64,000 bases of DNA. Origin: Puffinus mauretanicus (taxonomy: Eukaryota > Chordata > Aves > Procellariiformes > Procellariidae). Where the stretch lies: positions 1-64,000 of the forward strand of contig JAJKFH010002784.1 of NCBI GenBank assembly GCA_023333565.1, given 5' to 3'. Both the position numbers and the translations under genes were made by a program. Shown piece by piece: positions 24,801 through 39,800 of this stretch. Position 1 is the first letter of the stretch. Each line of letters begins with the position of its first letter. Below the pieces are notes generated by a model. The model saw only the letters and a program-made list of their open reading frames with translations, searched no databases and had not been told where the DNA came from.

Positions 24801-27800
24801 TCCATTCTAGGACCAGGTGACCTTTATGGTATCCTGATAAACTTTTCTCCTCTCTAGTCAGGTTTGCTGATTTTTCTTACCAGAGTCAGGAGCGAAAGAC
24901 TGAAATGTAGTGAACATTAATAATTATTCTCAGGCTACAGCAGTCAGGAATAAACATACCTCCTTATAAATCAGTTGATTTTGTTCTAGGTTATAAGAAC
25001 AGTAACAGAAATAAATCCATTATAAATACAGACAAGGCTGTAAATAACAACTTATGTTTTATAGCTGAATGTAAATAGCAGGACAGAAACTCTGAAACAG
25101 ACAAACAAGTCTGACTTCTATTATTAATAATGAATGTTTTGCCTTACATAGAAGTTTTCAAGCCTGATGGACTTCAAAGTGTTTCACAGTACAAGCACAT
25201 GAAAGAATCAGACAATTCTGGAACAGGGGAAAGCAGATAGCATAATGCACATCTCTCAGTAAGATTTCTTTTGGGTAAAAAAACCAAGAAGTTTGACCCT
25301 TGCAAAAAAGTCTTCGAAACATTTGCAATAAAAACTATCTCTTGGTTCATATTTGTATGTGCTTCGTGTCTTCCTGATAGGAAGGGAGAGAAATAAAACT
25401 GGGCTAAGTACAGACTGTGAGACAGTGAAGGTGATGAGAACATCAGCAAAAATGATGTCAGAACTGTCTAAAAGTGAAGAAAAGGGAGTGAGAGAAAGGC
25501 CAGAAATCTGTGCCAAAGTTGAGACTCCCCGACAAATTTCATGTTGGCATACTACTGGGCCTATGCACAGAGTCAGAGGTGGGACAGCCAAACTTGACAT
25601 CATTCACAAATGAGCCATGCCACCAGGCCAAAGGGAAGTGAAAAGGATACATGAAAAGTAGTACCACCCATGAAGATTTCAGGCACATATACATTGCATT
25701 CCCCACCCACAAGCCAAGTGAAAACCTTGTTGGAAGCATTCAAACTGCCCAATCATTTTCCCTTTTATTAAGCTTATTAACAACAAAAAAGGCTAAAACA
25801 CCTGTTACAATTCTTCAATCCACTGCACCCATTACTATTTTTTTAATGAACATATTTTGACTTGCAAAGCAAAAGTGGCTTTGAAAAAAGAAAAGGGTAA
25901 TGCACATAGTGAATGGATGTGGAAACCTAACACAACTGGTAATTGATCTTGGATGAGGAAACAGCTTTCTATTCTTGGCACTCTTCTCACAACTGAAGCT
26001 CCAACATGCTACAGCTGCACAATGGAATAAACACTAGTACCAATGAAAACAAATGACAGTAGCTACTACTTACCATGTACAAATCCTCGTTGATGCCTAG
26101 ATATTTCCCATTACCACAACCAACATCCGCCACTATTGACCCTTTTGGTAGTGACCTGAGAAACTCTGCAATTCGGGGCCATGGGCTATGCCTGGTACTG
26201 CTGAAATGTGTGGCAATCTCTTCGTACACCTTGTGCACATATTCTTGCTCCAGCTTTGAGGCCTCCATCTCACTGTGGGGAAATGAAGGTGGTACCTGTC
26301 TTTGCTGTCCTTTCTGGCTGTCACAGACAGATGGGTAAACTAGATACAGCAACAGATACACAAAAAATAAAGTTTTTTAAAGTCATTTTTTTTAAAGTTG
26401 GTTGAACTTATTTAGCAAAATAAAATTAAAAGTGAAATATTAAAATGCAAAAAATGCTTCATTTCTCCTTTACCTTTTAAAAACTGAAATGTAGGTCAAA
26501 CTGCAGAAGTGTTTGATGACCTTAAAACAAGAAACCCGCCCACATGTACCAGAGGCCATTTGCAGTGATCATTCATCCTGCTGTGTTAACGAGGTTTATG
26601 TTTTCAAAACTGAGACAATGCCCCTAATATCAAAGATCATGACATTGCAATTCAGCCTCTGAAATTCTGTTCTGAGGGCAGAAATGGACTTCAATTCCAT
26701 GTAATTGTTGAGCCACCTATCTATTATTATCTGTCCTGCCATAAGGCACTTACATGGCTCTATCACTACAGATCTGACTGCTTCTCCTTCTCTAATGCAC
26801 TTATTTTCACGAAATTACAGTCCCCTTCAAATAAAAGACAACAAAAACTGATAGGAACCTGAAGAATAATAGCTACTTCTATTCTGGTACATAATTCCAG
26901 CACTTGAGGTCCCAATGAAATGCCAGATTCCAGATTTACTTGCCTGGCTCTAGAGCAAGCCAAATGCCTTCCTGTATAGAGAAACTACAGCAGCCAAATG
27001 GATGCAACCAATTCAAGCCATACAGTATGCCTATCCCTGAGCCATTCAGGAATGGCTGCCAGGACTGCCAAAACTACTCAAAGGGATAAACCAGTTTGCT
27101 CAAAAAAAATGCTTACATGTTGATAATAAATAACAATTTTGACTTGAAGATCACCTCAAGACACTTACTGCAATTGCAAGGGCTTCTCCTCACTTTCCTG
27201 AATGTAAATGATGTCCTTGTTTCTCTTCGATTTAGTGTTAAATCTCCAGCATCAGCAGTGATTGTTCCAACTTTCTGCCCAAGCTCAGATGCTTGAATGA
27301 CATCATATTTTCGGGGTGTAATCCTAAAACAAAGTAACAAAAAAAAAAAAAGAATAATTTGCATCAGAAAAAAACAATCCATTTTTATAAGGAGGCACTT
27401 CTTAACTACTGTAACAAGTGTGATTATAACATGCTATTTAACGTACTGCTGCTTCTCAGTTTTCAACTCAATCAATTTCAGAAAAAAAAAAAAGAGGTGC
27501 TGACATATAAACTAATGACATTAATTAAAGTGTTATTTAATTGCAAGTAATTACATTTCCCTTTCCTCCCTCCCTTTCCTTCCGTAAAGTTTGATTGTTT
27601 ATTTTTCTAGGACTTTATATGGGATATATTTGTTAAAGCTAAAATACACTAGTGAAAATGGTGGCTATGGGCATAAAAGCATAGTTGAGCTCTACATTAG
27701 CAGATTGAAGTTTCTTGTTACAAACGGGCCTCTCCAATGAATTCTGCTTTGCAACAGAATTGCTTTTCCATTTATTGACAACAGAAGATGCAGAGTAGCA

Positions 27801-30800
27801 GCATTTGGGAGATTTGCTAAAATGCCTAAAGGGAGAAACTCTGCTATAGATCTTCTTTCTTGACCAAAATCTATCTATCAATCAAGCAAACTGGGAGCAT
27901 TGCTTCTTAAGCTACTTCTGGATTTAGCACTGATCTTAATGGAAAACAAAAACATTTTTGCAAGGGCAAAATTCATAAAATGAAAGTGATTTGGAACTTT
28001 TTTGGGGTGACAAAAGTTTCAAGTAATTTTATGAAGAGATTTACATTACAAAAAAGTACCAAACCCAAGAATTTTTAATAGCTCTACAAATGGATCTCTC
28101 TCAAAGTTGAGAAGAGGAAAATGACGAAGTAAGATGTGGAACACAACATGAGAGAAGAGAAACAGCTGCACCCACGTGTGGTTTCCCATCACTTGCACAT
28201 GGGAAAAAGTAGATACTCTTGGAACAAAATGGAAACTCTTCAGGGAAATAGCTTAGCACTTCAAAACTGTTACTGTCACACTGAAACGCTTCCTGAACTT
28301 AGTCATCAAGGAGATTAATGCAGAAATCTCATCAAGGGGGAAAAAAAAAATTATCTCTAAGGAACTGGCCTCTCAGTGAAGCCCCTTCAGAGCTGCTGAC
28401 TTCAAAGTACTTGATTCCCAGCAGGACAAACTCTCAGTATAAAACTGACTTCCATATTGGTTAGCTGAGTTCAACTCTCACAGGTTGAGCCAAAAGGGGG
28501 GAAAAAAGTCTCTTACATCTTTTCATAAAGCAGAGCATTCAGTCTCATCTCAAATTTCTTTGGAACTTTTTTGCAGGTCACATGAAACTGTTGACCAGTG
28601 CCTGTACTTCACCAAGAACTATCTGAATGCCGAGAAGGCAGCCTGCAGCCTGTTCAGCATTCCCGTACTTCGCTGTATGCCATCTTTCCTACCGCAGGGA
28701 AGCTGATCTCTAATCGAGTCACAGAGAAAAAGAGAGCAGGTCCTTTCTGTCTGGAAATCAGGAAGCAGCACATTGATGCCATCTAGATGTTGCAAAAAGG
28801 AGACATGAAGCAGCCCCAAGAATGCAAATCTCCCAAAGGCAGCCATGGAAAGGATGGGATCTAATAAAGGACTGTCTTGTTCATGGCAGATAATGAAACT
28901 ATGATGAAATAATCAGCTGAGGATGCCCAAGACTCCCTGGACAGGAGAACTTCAAATCCCAAGTTTGCAGATTTTTTATTTGATTTTCTTTTGTACCTGC
29001 AGCAATAAGCTAAGCATAGCAGCTAATATTTTCAGAAATAAGTCTTCTTTTTCAAGGTTCTAGTTTCAACCTACATAATTTTCTTTTGCCTATACTACAA
29101 GCAAGAACTCTAGACAAAGCCTGGGCTAAAAACAGGCTTCCCAATATCAAAAATAAAATGCTGCACATCATCTTGCTTGGCACAGAGTTATTTTACTATT
29201 GCAGTGTCAGGAATGGTGTTTTGCCAGGTTACCCAACCAAAAAAGAACCTCATCAAAAAAACATGACAAATGAACCTCATCAGAAAAGCCATAATTTTAC
29301 TTTCACCTATGAGACAAAAGGAGCACATATCTTTTTCTCTACTTGATGACACTGTATAGCTTATTTCTTAACCATATGTTTCTCTTTCAGAGAGAAGAGA
29401 ACAAAAAACATTTTCCTGTGCACTTTGTTAACAGGGTCAAAATGAAATCTCTCATTCCCCTGCCATCCAAATATACACATTGAAAACATTTCCAGAATAA
29501 TTCCAAAATTGAACCTTTTGCTCTCTAATTTGACTTCTGAGGAGTAGATAAAAGGCATCACAAATGATCTTAAATACATCCTGACGTTATGTATGCAAGT
29601 GAATTAGCTATACTTGCTCGCTGGATGATTAATCTTGTTGATTACAATAGTATGCTTCACTAGCATGATGGACAGCTTATTCCAGTGAGTATCTTGACCC
29701 ACTACTGCTTTTAAAAATATACGGAAAAACTATTTTTAGGAAAGGTGGACAAGCACTGGGACAGGAATAACTTATACATGAGTAGAAAGACCTGGGATCT
29801 TCATTTTAAATATAGCTTATGTCATCGGTTCTCAAAAGACAACCATCACTTGAAGGTACAAGTGAGTTAAGTAATAATCTCATTCCAGTTCTTAGTAGGC
29901 AAGTACACTACCCGAACTGGAATGCCTGCTGGCAAGTACTGCAAGTGCCCTGCATGCATCCTTCCCCCTCCTGGGAGTTTGGCTGCCCAGGGCCAGCTTG
30001 GAAAGAGCAGAGCTGGTGACCTTGGAGAAAGCTGTCATGAAGACAGCCAGAAGCCTCAGCAAGGGCCACCCCTCCTTCCACTGAGAGCTGCTTTTAAGCA
30101 GAGGCTGCCTTGCTGGGCCTTGCCCCAGCTACAGCCCCAGATGCATCCCCAGCTGTGTCTGTGCATGGCCACTGCTCCACTGATCTGGGCCTTAACCCCC
30201 AGACTGACGTCCCAACCTGGCCTCAGCCCAGTCCCATGGAGCTGCCCGATGCCCGGGCTTGGGGGCTGCCCCCCGGCTCCCCAGGCCAGCAACGTCACTG
30301 ACATGGAAACTGCACTATGTTCTCCGAGTTGTAGATAACCTTTCCAAAAGACAACTGACAGTATTTGACAGGACAGAATAAAAAGCTTATAATGCTGGTA
30401 TCAGTGTTCAGTCTTGTATACCAAAAAACAAAGGACTTCACTGTCCTGGGCTTCTATAATGATGCACATCAGGAGTACCAGCCGCTTTTTACAACTATTT
30501 AATTTAATGAGGGAATATACAGGTGGTATAAGCACTCTACAAAAATGAACAATGTAAAGGTCATTGGGGAGTTCATATTCACCCTTCTTCATAATACAAA
30601 TTAACCAATAAAATTAAAAGGCAGAAAATCTTCTGCCAATAAAAGGATTTGATGTTTAATTTACACAGAATGTAACAAGTGTCTTCAACTGACTGCTGTA
30701 ACTGCTTGGGTCAGACAAAGGAAGAAGCATTTACCATTGGCATTTCTGTCCAATATGAGGGTTTCCACATTCTCCTGAAGTGTACTACTGTCACTCTCAG

Positions 30801-33800
30801 AGCTCGCCAAGGTTTTAGCCTTTTCGCCAACTTCAGCACTCCTATTGTAAGTATCTCCCAGTGGCACATGATTTAAAAAGCATGTATTTAAACTCTACAA
30901 TAAGCAAAGCCTCAAGATATATTTCAAGAAATCTCTTTTCCAGGATCCCAAACCTGCTCAGTACAATGCAGCCTTATCAGTAGTTAAAGTGTCCCTAAAG
31001 CAGCTTGGAAGAGCTCAGGAAGACCCCACTTTGTCACCCTCATGCCCTCTGTGCAGGGGAAGTCACTCTCTTAAATCAGCCCTTCTCTAAAGCCTTTGGC
31101 ATATGTAATCCAATGGGAAAAGCTGTGGGCTGAAAAGAGAGAAAGGAAATGGTGAAGCTAATTGCACTACAATCAATTCTTTGCCAGCTCAGAGTCATTG
31201 AGGACTTTCACACCGCCAATGTAAGTGAGAGCGATTTCTGAGCGAAACTTCACTCGTGACAGCAGCAGGAAACTGCAGCTCAGGGACTGGCAATTAGCTT
31301 CCTAAAATCCCCATTTTTTTCAGTTTAACCTGAGCAGCATCTAGGCAGAGGAGTGAATTTGTGTATTAATTATAAACTTGATTTCTTTCAAGCAATTTTA
31401 AATATAGAATGTCATTAACAAAGCAAACAAACAACATATATTATTCTTCTATTATCAGCAATGCAGGAACTCTTACACATACCCATGGGTCCACAGGTAT
31501 CTGGATTCTCCAGCCATCACCAATAAACTGCATCGGGGCAGCATAATTGCCACTGTATGGCCATCAGGGTGTTTGAAATCCATCACAATCTAAAAAGAAA
31601 CAAAACCAGCCACCACAAATGAGCATGACTTACACAGCTTTATATACATGCCAAGCATTCTTAAGTCCTAGCTTGCTTTGCCTCTCCAATGTGTTCATCA
31701 GAATATTGCCACAAAACAGCTACGTATTTCCTAGGGATGCAAAAGCCTCTAGGTCTCTGTCCTTAAGATCGCTGCCTTTCAGCACTGTGTTCAAAAATCT
31801 GAGGCAGTCACAAATATATGTGTGTATACAGATAATTAAAATACTAAAAATATTTTTTTTTCCTTTTCACAGTAATAGCTAGCTCTGTGAGAACACGGTA
31901 GCACCGTTTAATCTCCGTGTGTACCTGTGAGGTAGGAAAGGATTACTACCCCTCAACTGCATAAGAGGAAGAGAGGGCTCCTGCTGTAACTCAGGCATCT
32001 GGAAGTTAGGTTCCTGAGCTAAGGCAGTCAGCTACTGGTTTTTTGTGAAGTCTATGCAGAGAGAGACAAGTATCTCCACAGAGTGATTCATCCTAGTCTA
32101 AAATGTAGAACTAAGTGATGTGGAATGACCCTATGCCCTCTGGAAATGCCTATCCATTCACAGCAGATCGAGCTGAGACAATTAACTCCAAGTAGATACA
32201 TAACATTTAGATAACCAGTATTAGGTGAGAGAAATAATTTCCAACCTGCCCACATTCTTGGAGGTTTGCAGCACAAGCAGCACATGCAGTCTCTCTAGAT
32301 CCTGACTAACATGCCAACTACCAGACCATCCTTTTATTATTTGCCACCTGGCTTCTAGCCATGGCAATATATTGAGGTAACGCTTTCAGCTTTATTCCAA
32401 TTTCACAGCCCAGATGGCAGTGCTACATTTTGCTTCTGCTTGGGCTAGAATGTTATCCTTTTACATTTCCCAAATGAGAGAAACTCTTGTTGTGGAAAAT
32501 AAGGAGCAGGTCATTTAAGCAAGCAAAACGAGTTACAGAAGACTTACCAAAAAAGAAAAGTGGTCAAAAACTATTCAAGTCAGCGGTTCCAGCTACAGTG
32601 GAGAATTAGCACCATGAAAGTGCTGCCACTTGATTTGTAATCTACTAAATATGCAAATTAAAAGCAGACTTACTACAGTATGCCAGATCGAAACAAATTA
32701 AGTTGTTCTGCTTCTGCATACAGACATGTTTAACAAAGAGAAAACAGTAGTGCAATGATCAGTAAGTCAGCACAAAAAAAAAATGCCAAGACAGAGACTG
32801 AATAAGCAAGACTTCTAAACATTACAAATTACCACTTAACAACATTTACTATTTAATGTTGTGCACACTGGAGCACAATGTAAATGCACAATGGCATTTA
32901 CATTTTTAGGAAAAAAATTATTTGCACTGTAGTACCACCCACATAGAGTGACACAGCTTCTCCTGTTGAGCTATCTAAATTTAAGGCAAGAAATGACGAG
33001 GGTGACAAACAGTGGGGTTGAAAGGGGAAGATAGATACGGGGGAACAGGAATAAAGCCTACCTATAAACTCTGATTAATGATTATGAAACACTTCAATAG
33101 CTACACAAATAGATGAATGGCAGCCAGTTGCTAACATACTCCTTCCCTTGCACTAAGCAATTTCTTCTAGGTATCCTCAAAGAAGCATGGGGTGAAGGAG
33201 AAAACATAGTGGCTTCACAGATCTGATGAGGAGGTTGTCCCATAAAGCACGACTAGGTGCAAGCCTCTGTAAAAAGATGTAGCTAAGCGGCAAAGCAAAG
33301 AAACCAGAGGATGACTAATCAGGACCAGCAAGTGAGGAAAGGAAAAGCATGAAAAGAAAAGAAGTGGGGAGGGAAGTGGTTGGATGAAATGAGTGAGATG
33401 GTATCTCAGTCTGTCTTTTGCCTCTCTGGCTCACTGCTGTTGGGGGACAGGTGTGACAGGACAAGACAGAGACTGGGTTCTTCAGAAGTATGGCAGAATA
33501 AACTGAACATGAGACTGTCCAGATTCTCTCCTGGAGGCTCAGTTATCCCACTGTCCCTCTTTCTGTGTCAGTAGTAGCTACAAAGCCCTGTTCTTGCAGA
33601 TGATGTTCAAGAACAGCACTTTCTCCAAGAGTCAATGATTGCCAGCTCTGTGGGGTCTCCTACACTTCCAGTTCGCATCTCCCTCCAGGCCCTGGAAAAG
33701 GACCTCATTCCCTTTCACTTCTCTGCGCGCCAGGCTGGGGGACTCTATATGAAGCAGTGGGAAACGGTTCCACCAGCTCCCTGACTTCTCCACTGCTTTA

Positions 33801-36800
33801 CCTCATGCATCGCCAGTTCCTTTTCCCCCACCAACTCCATGGCCCCTCAAAGTCTCTTAGCAGAAGATGCTCCTCAAACCCTGTCCTGTTAACAACTGTG
33901 CATCCAAAATAGCAGAGATTCAGAGCACTCTATAACAGATGGCACGTTGGGAGCGAGAGGCCACAAAACTGTCCCTGGTAGCTGGATTTTCAGGCAGAAG
34001 TGGCAGGAAAATAGAAGACAGTAGAAGAGGAGAGCATGTCCTCCTGGATGAATTTCAGCTATGCTAAGTCAACAAGAAAAATGTGAAACAAATTTCTGAT
34101 CGTGCAGAATTTGAGGCTGAAAAGCAGGAGATTACCTATTGTACATAACACCTGGCACAGGATGGACACTAGTCCTCACCAGCACAGGATCCCAGCTCTG
34201 TCCCTGTTCCTTACTTTTCTGTGGAGGAAAAGCTTCTGTATTATCATCTCACACTGTGTGGCTGCTCCCCTTCTAAATGAATTTCATCCTTATGATAAGC
34301 AGTGATGATTTGGCGAGGAAAATATAAATAAAGGATTAATTTACTTGCAAATGGGCAATGACATTAAGCAATTAGCAGTAATTGGAAGAGTCAAAAATCC
34401 AAATCCAAAACTGACTTTTACTTATGAAGCAGACAGATTCTCAGCTAGAATGTATTAAAGTTTTGCACTTTTTCTATTAACAACAAATTTGACATTCAGA
34501 CAGAGAATCAAATTTAAGGAACCCATTGTGAACATCTGAAGAAAATTAGTGCAATTCCTATGCTTCATTCCTTTATCTAGAATAACGTTACCTGAAGACT
34601 TAAAAAAACCCCAAGCAACAGCATTTCTTCTATTCTTTGTCTACAGTACAGTAAAGAACATTTAACCCAGAAAGGTTTTTTAAGAACTCTGGTCTTATCT
34701 CTGAAAAGGCTATTACTGACTGAAGTAGATAACATTCCCACACTCCTATACATGTCTTTATCCTGGCAGAACATTCTAAATTGTCATTGTCACACACACA
34801 CACACACGCACACACACAAAAGATTAACGCATTTGGTCCTCTTTTTAATTTACTAAGGACTCACAATCAATAAGCCAACTCTGCTACTGCTGAATCAATC
34901 TGCTCCATGACAGCTTTGCTCCGCAGGAGCTATTTCCAATTACTATTTTCGTTTTTACCTATTTTCTTTTTTCTCTTAGGTGGCAGAGTCAATAAAGATC
35001 AAATTTCCAGCTAGCCCATGGTGCATCATCCAGGGATTACATTCAAAAATAAAAATAGTGGATGCTTTGATCTTATACAACTTTTACCTTCTTTCTTTGT
35101 ACTATCGAAAAAGTGTGTTCCTATATATACAGCAAAAAACTTGAAAGAAACAAACAGCTAATAATACCTACTTGTGGATTTAAATATCTTGTCATGATGC
35201 CAGGTCATTTAAAAGAGAGTGCTCATGACAAGGGAGCACATGAAGCAGTAAACAGTTTTCAAGGATGGCTAAACATCAAAGCAAAGTGACACCCACATCA
35301 CGAACATTGTTCCTGTGGCATAAAATACAGCAAAACGCAAAAACCAGAAAAGAATCCAGCTTAAAAGAAAAAGGGAAGAAAGCTTTTTAACTCCTCAGAG
35401 AATGAGAAGTCTGCACCGCCTTCCAGTGCAGCGGTACTGCACTACATGAAAGAGAAGCAGGATGGAGGTGAATGACTGGTCTATCAAATAAGTAATGATC
35501 CAAAGACAAAACAGAAATAATGCAACGGGACTATAAGGATGTCGTCGATAAGGATTTCATGGCTACAGCATGGAATGACAACATTGTTTTTCTAAGCTTT
35601 GTCTCCAAGGCAATTTGTATTTGATGTTAATAGACTACCTTAGACGAAACATAATCTAAAGCTAAAAAAAGTACAATGTGGAATGCTTCTCAAGTCTCTG
35701 ACGTTATTTACTGAATTTTCAGAGAGCAAAGACACATTATCAGCCTACATAGCAGTTTCCCACATGTAAAACAGATGAAAAAGCATGTCTATTTCAAAGA
35801 CAGCTGAGATGTTTAAAGCCCACACATGGAGCTTGAACAACACAGTGCGGCTCTATGCAGAGACAAGAGCCTGCTGGCTTACACAGGACTGAGGCAATCA
35901 ATCAGTAATATACAGCGCCTTTCACTGCAAAAACCATGCTAAATTCCAAAATTTGGAATTCAGAAAAATGCTGAATTTTAAGGGGAAAGAGAATGGGATT
36001 ATCTTCTTCGAATAATTCACGTCATAGGAAATTTGTCTTATGTAACCTATGCTGATATTTACATCCTATATCATGGTCTCTAGCCATATTTCAGAAAATT
36101 AGTGCAACATTGACAATCATGATGATGAAAAATTTCAGTACTGCCTACCACAAAAATCTCTCAACACACGCACAGGCCTGCCCTATATCAGATTTACACC
36201 AAAGCATACCATCTCTTGCTAAGCCTGCTTATCTACTTAGGCACTATGGTGATGCTAGTCAGATGCTTAATATACTTACTAGGTTTTCTTTCTTCAAAAA
36301 TTGTGTTCAATTTTCCATCCATGCAATGCATTACTATTTTCCTGAATTTTCTGTGTCATTTTAAGTATCTATATATTTCTTCCTCTTAATTGAAGTCTAG
36401 CATATGAATGTTTAAAAACTATTTCAATTTATGGACAGTACTTCATTCTTTTCTCTCTGAGGTCTCACCTTGTTATGATTTTCTTGATAACCCCAAGGAG
36501 GAGAGTGTATCCACTGAACAGCATACCAGTATCTCTCCTAGCTATTACATATCCCATTGACTCCATGATACAAATTCTCTTCTTGTCTGTACTCTCAGGT
36601 AGTGCACAAGAAGATGAAAACTACTGCAATTTCCAAGCTAACTCCTGTTGGATGGAAGAGCTTCCAATCCTCTGGAGGCCTTGTCACAGCTGCTGGAATA
36701 TACACCACTCTCCTTTTGTACCCGGGGATGCATCTCTTGAGGTTCACCAACTCCAAGTTATTAGAAGTGTTTCAACCAGTACAACACCGACCAGGAGAGC

Positions 36801-39800
36801 TGAGATATGCCATTAACTCCTTTACTGTGCCTCATCACTATCACTGCCATTGAAGAATAACTGCAGTGCTGAAATTTAGCCACTCTGGGTACACCTACAT
36901 TTCTAAACAAAAGATGATACAAAATGTTAATGAACACCTATAAATTTCAAAACAGCCTTCATAACTAATCCCCCAAAGCTCTAATCCCACAGTGTGCACA
37001 GTTATGTGCACATCACCTCTTCAGAGGCCACGTGGGCCCCCAGCACTCACCACGCTCCTGGCAAGGGGGCTCCCCTACTCACACACCCCTCCTGTGAGAT
37101 GTGGGTGCTCCCCACGCACACACCAGTGACAAAGGTCCCCCAGGCTCACATACAGGCACCCCAGGTGAGTGTCTCCACTGTGGCACCCCGTGCTGTCACC
37201 CCACGAGCTGGATGCCAGCTCCTCGTGGTGTCCATTGGGGCAGCTGCCTCAGCAGAGGTTGGGATGCTGGTGGTACTTCTGGCAGCGTCACACCAAGTTT
37301 TGACTGCTGCTGTTCCCGCTCCAAGGTCTCTCCCTGCTGCTACAAATTTTTATGCTTCACTCATACATCTTCGCAGGCTGACTCTTCTTTGTTTCAAAAG
37401 CCTCTTTGTAAATCCGGAGTTACTGTTTAATCTTGCCGATTGAACAGCCAGGCTAAAAGAAGAACACAACAAACCTAATCCATTAAAGACTACCCATCAA
37501 ATATGCCAGTTCCTAATAACTCAAAAAATATCAAGCTTCTTTTGTATGTCAGGACATTACCTGTGGCCTTTGCACCTTCCCAGATCATTACATGTGTTAA
37601 AACTCAACGTTGAATATTAGACTCGTACATAAAAGACTTTCAGTTCCTACAGTAAAAGGCAATAGTTGCATTATCACTGCTTCCCTCTCTCTGTCACCAC
37701 AGGTACAAATTTCTCCTTTCTGGAAAACACTATCTACCCCCAGCATATGACCTCGATGCCCTTTTGTGAATCCAGAGACAAAGACTCAAGCAAGTTCTCA
37801 ACAACATCCAATTTATTCAATTTTGCTAACATTCCATTTTCATCCTTTAATAAATAGCCTCCCTAGCTCTTAGCTTAAACTCTTTTAGGACACAGAAAGC
37901 AAGAGGCTAATGCTGTTAGTCTTCATTTAATTTCTTTTATTGACTTAGCCTTCTCTGCAATATTTTCCATTCTTTCAGTCGTATGTCTTCCCTCACATCC
38001 ATGGGTGCTACTACACTGACATACAGGCAACTGCATCCACCTACACCAGGGCAGAATGTGCCCCAAATGTATGAGCTCATTTTCCTTTCGAAAGGAAAGG
38101 ACATCTCCAAAATTTTGTATCACTTGCTCTCTAATGGAGTACAGTTCAATGGAAGAGCACAAGAGGACTCTTCTACATCCTGATCCTAGGGGTCTCCAGA
38201 GGGCTCAATCTGTTCAAGATATAATGCCCAGATGTCACAAGAAAGCAGTTCTGCATCCTCAAATACATCTCCTCAGACTTGCGACTTGCACTTAATGTAT
38301 TACTCTCTGTTCTGAAAGCAAATAATCCTTATTTACATGTTTAATGCTGTACCAAATGTCTACCAAGAAACCACCGTACAAGTTCCTTACAACACAGACG
38401 CAGCTGTTCTGTAATGAGTACAACTTTATATGCAAGCATGACGACATTTACAGGAGTCTGGTGTGCACATCTGTGTACGTGGTGCTGTGGCGTACTTGTA
38501 ATTCTTTCACACATTAAAAACTTGCAAGTGCTCAAGAGATTTTCAGTATCTAAGTAGAAAAGGAAACACTTCAGGGTTCAAAAAGAGCATATCACCTTTT
38601 TAAATCACTGAAAATTTACAAATATCTGTGGAAACACACTATAATCAGCAATTTCCATGTTACCAAGTGCAAATACATGTAAGCAGGACTCTCTTTACCC
38701 ATAATTTTATTCCCATGCCACCCTACCTGCACATTTATCATCCTGTAATTGAACCCTCTAATGTTTAATTGCAAGTTTTCTACAACAGAAGTGGTGTAAG
38801 GGACTGTGAATAGGGTCTCCACATAACATAAATAGTAATTGATACAGGACAAACCAGGCCTTGGCTGAGTAATACTGCCAAACAGGGAATAAGAAACATC
38901 TACGGTTTCTTTCCAGGAAAGAGGACTTGAAAAACTTACATTCACGGTGGTACACTCATACCACCTACTAGCATGCCACTGCTGTTGTATAATAGTCCAA
39001 GTCCTTACAAGTTCAGGGTATTTAAAGGCATGGGTGAAGCAGGCTGCATGTTCATCACCCTGTACAGTGGAAAACCGTCTTCCCTCACCCTCCACAAACA
39101 CCTTTCTGCAGTATTATCACCATAATCTTGCCCCCTATGTACTGAGAAAGAAGTATGGAAATAGTCCAGTGCTGAGTATCTGTAATTCAAAAGGATGAAA
39201 TGATGAGTTTACTCAGCCTGAGTTTGAAACAAAGGTCAGCTAGCCCTTCTCACAACTCCATCTAATAACTGTCCCAGAGACATTACAATAACAGAGAATT
39301 GTCAGAATACAAGATATGCAAACTGTGCCTTCCCAAACTAATTCTTGCATCATACTTCACAAGAGCTGACAAGACACAGTTTTTAATCTATTGCTATAGA
39401 AACTACCATATGGCCTGTTTCTTAATCCTCTACATCTTCACTGTAAAAGGGAAATCTACTGAGGAACAAAGATCTGGGCATGAATTTACAGAAATGACTT
39501 AAAGACGTAAAGAAAAGTCATTTCTTAGCAGTCAAAAGCATGTGACACTCTCTCTCAAAAAAAAAAAAAAAGTAGTAACAAAAGCCATCTTCTTGGTTAA
39601 TGATATCTCCTAGGGCCATAAAGTATAATTCAAAACACAGCAAGACGACACAGAGAGATTTCTTTAAAACTATTTGAAGAAAACTGTTTTATCAATACAC
39701 ACAATTGCTATGTTTCACCCCATGGAAGTACCACACATCTGAAATACACATATTATTTCAAAGCAGGTAAAACAATCAAAAAGGAAAAACGCATTTTGAT

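Larger units (their letters stand above)
16942..26073 (-). other. ALKBH8 intron 9
   Basis: 9.1 kb of AT-rich intron without recognisable genes. Contains a 124-bp exact dispersed duplication (22554-22677 and 24072-24195), a 29-bp imperfect tandem repeat (23392-23449), and an AT-rich simple stretch at about 21792-21829. No CR1 or LTR was recognised in it. Confidence 0.8.

Noticed and set aside
29922..30338. 138-codon plus-strand open frame
   Set aside because: Explained by GC-rich composition; frames on both strands are open and proline/alanine-rich without family resemblance.
35942..35960. Near-perfect palindrome AATTCCAAAATTTGGAATT as a regulatory site
   Set aside because: Short AT-rich inverted repeats are common by chance in this intron, and nothing around it suggests function.
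36994..37443. 149-codon plus-strand open frame
   Set aside because: Lies on the GC-rich, low-complexity patch where stops are rare. A second frame is open over the same bases, so there is no coding signal.
38616..39101. 161-codon minus-strand open frame in intron 6
   Set aside because: Longest unexplained open frame in AT-rich intron, but one frame this long is roughly expected by chance in 64 kb on six frames. The translation shows no domain, repeat or codon pattern that I recognise, and no splice context ties it to ALKBH8.
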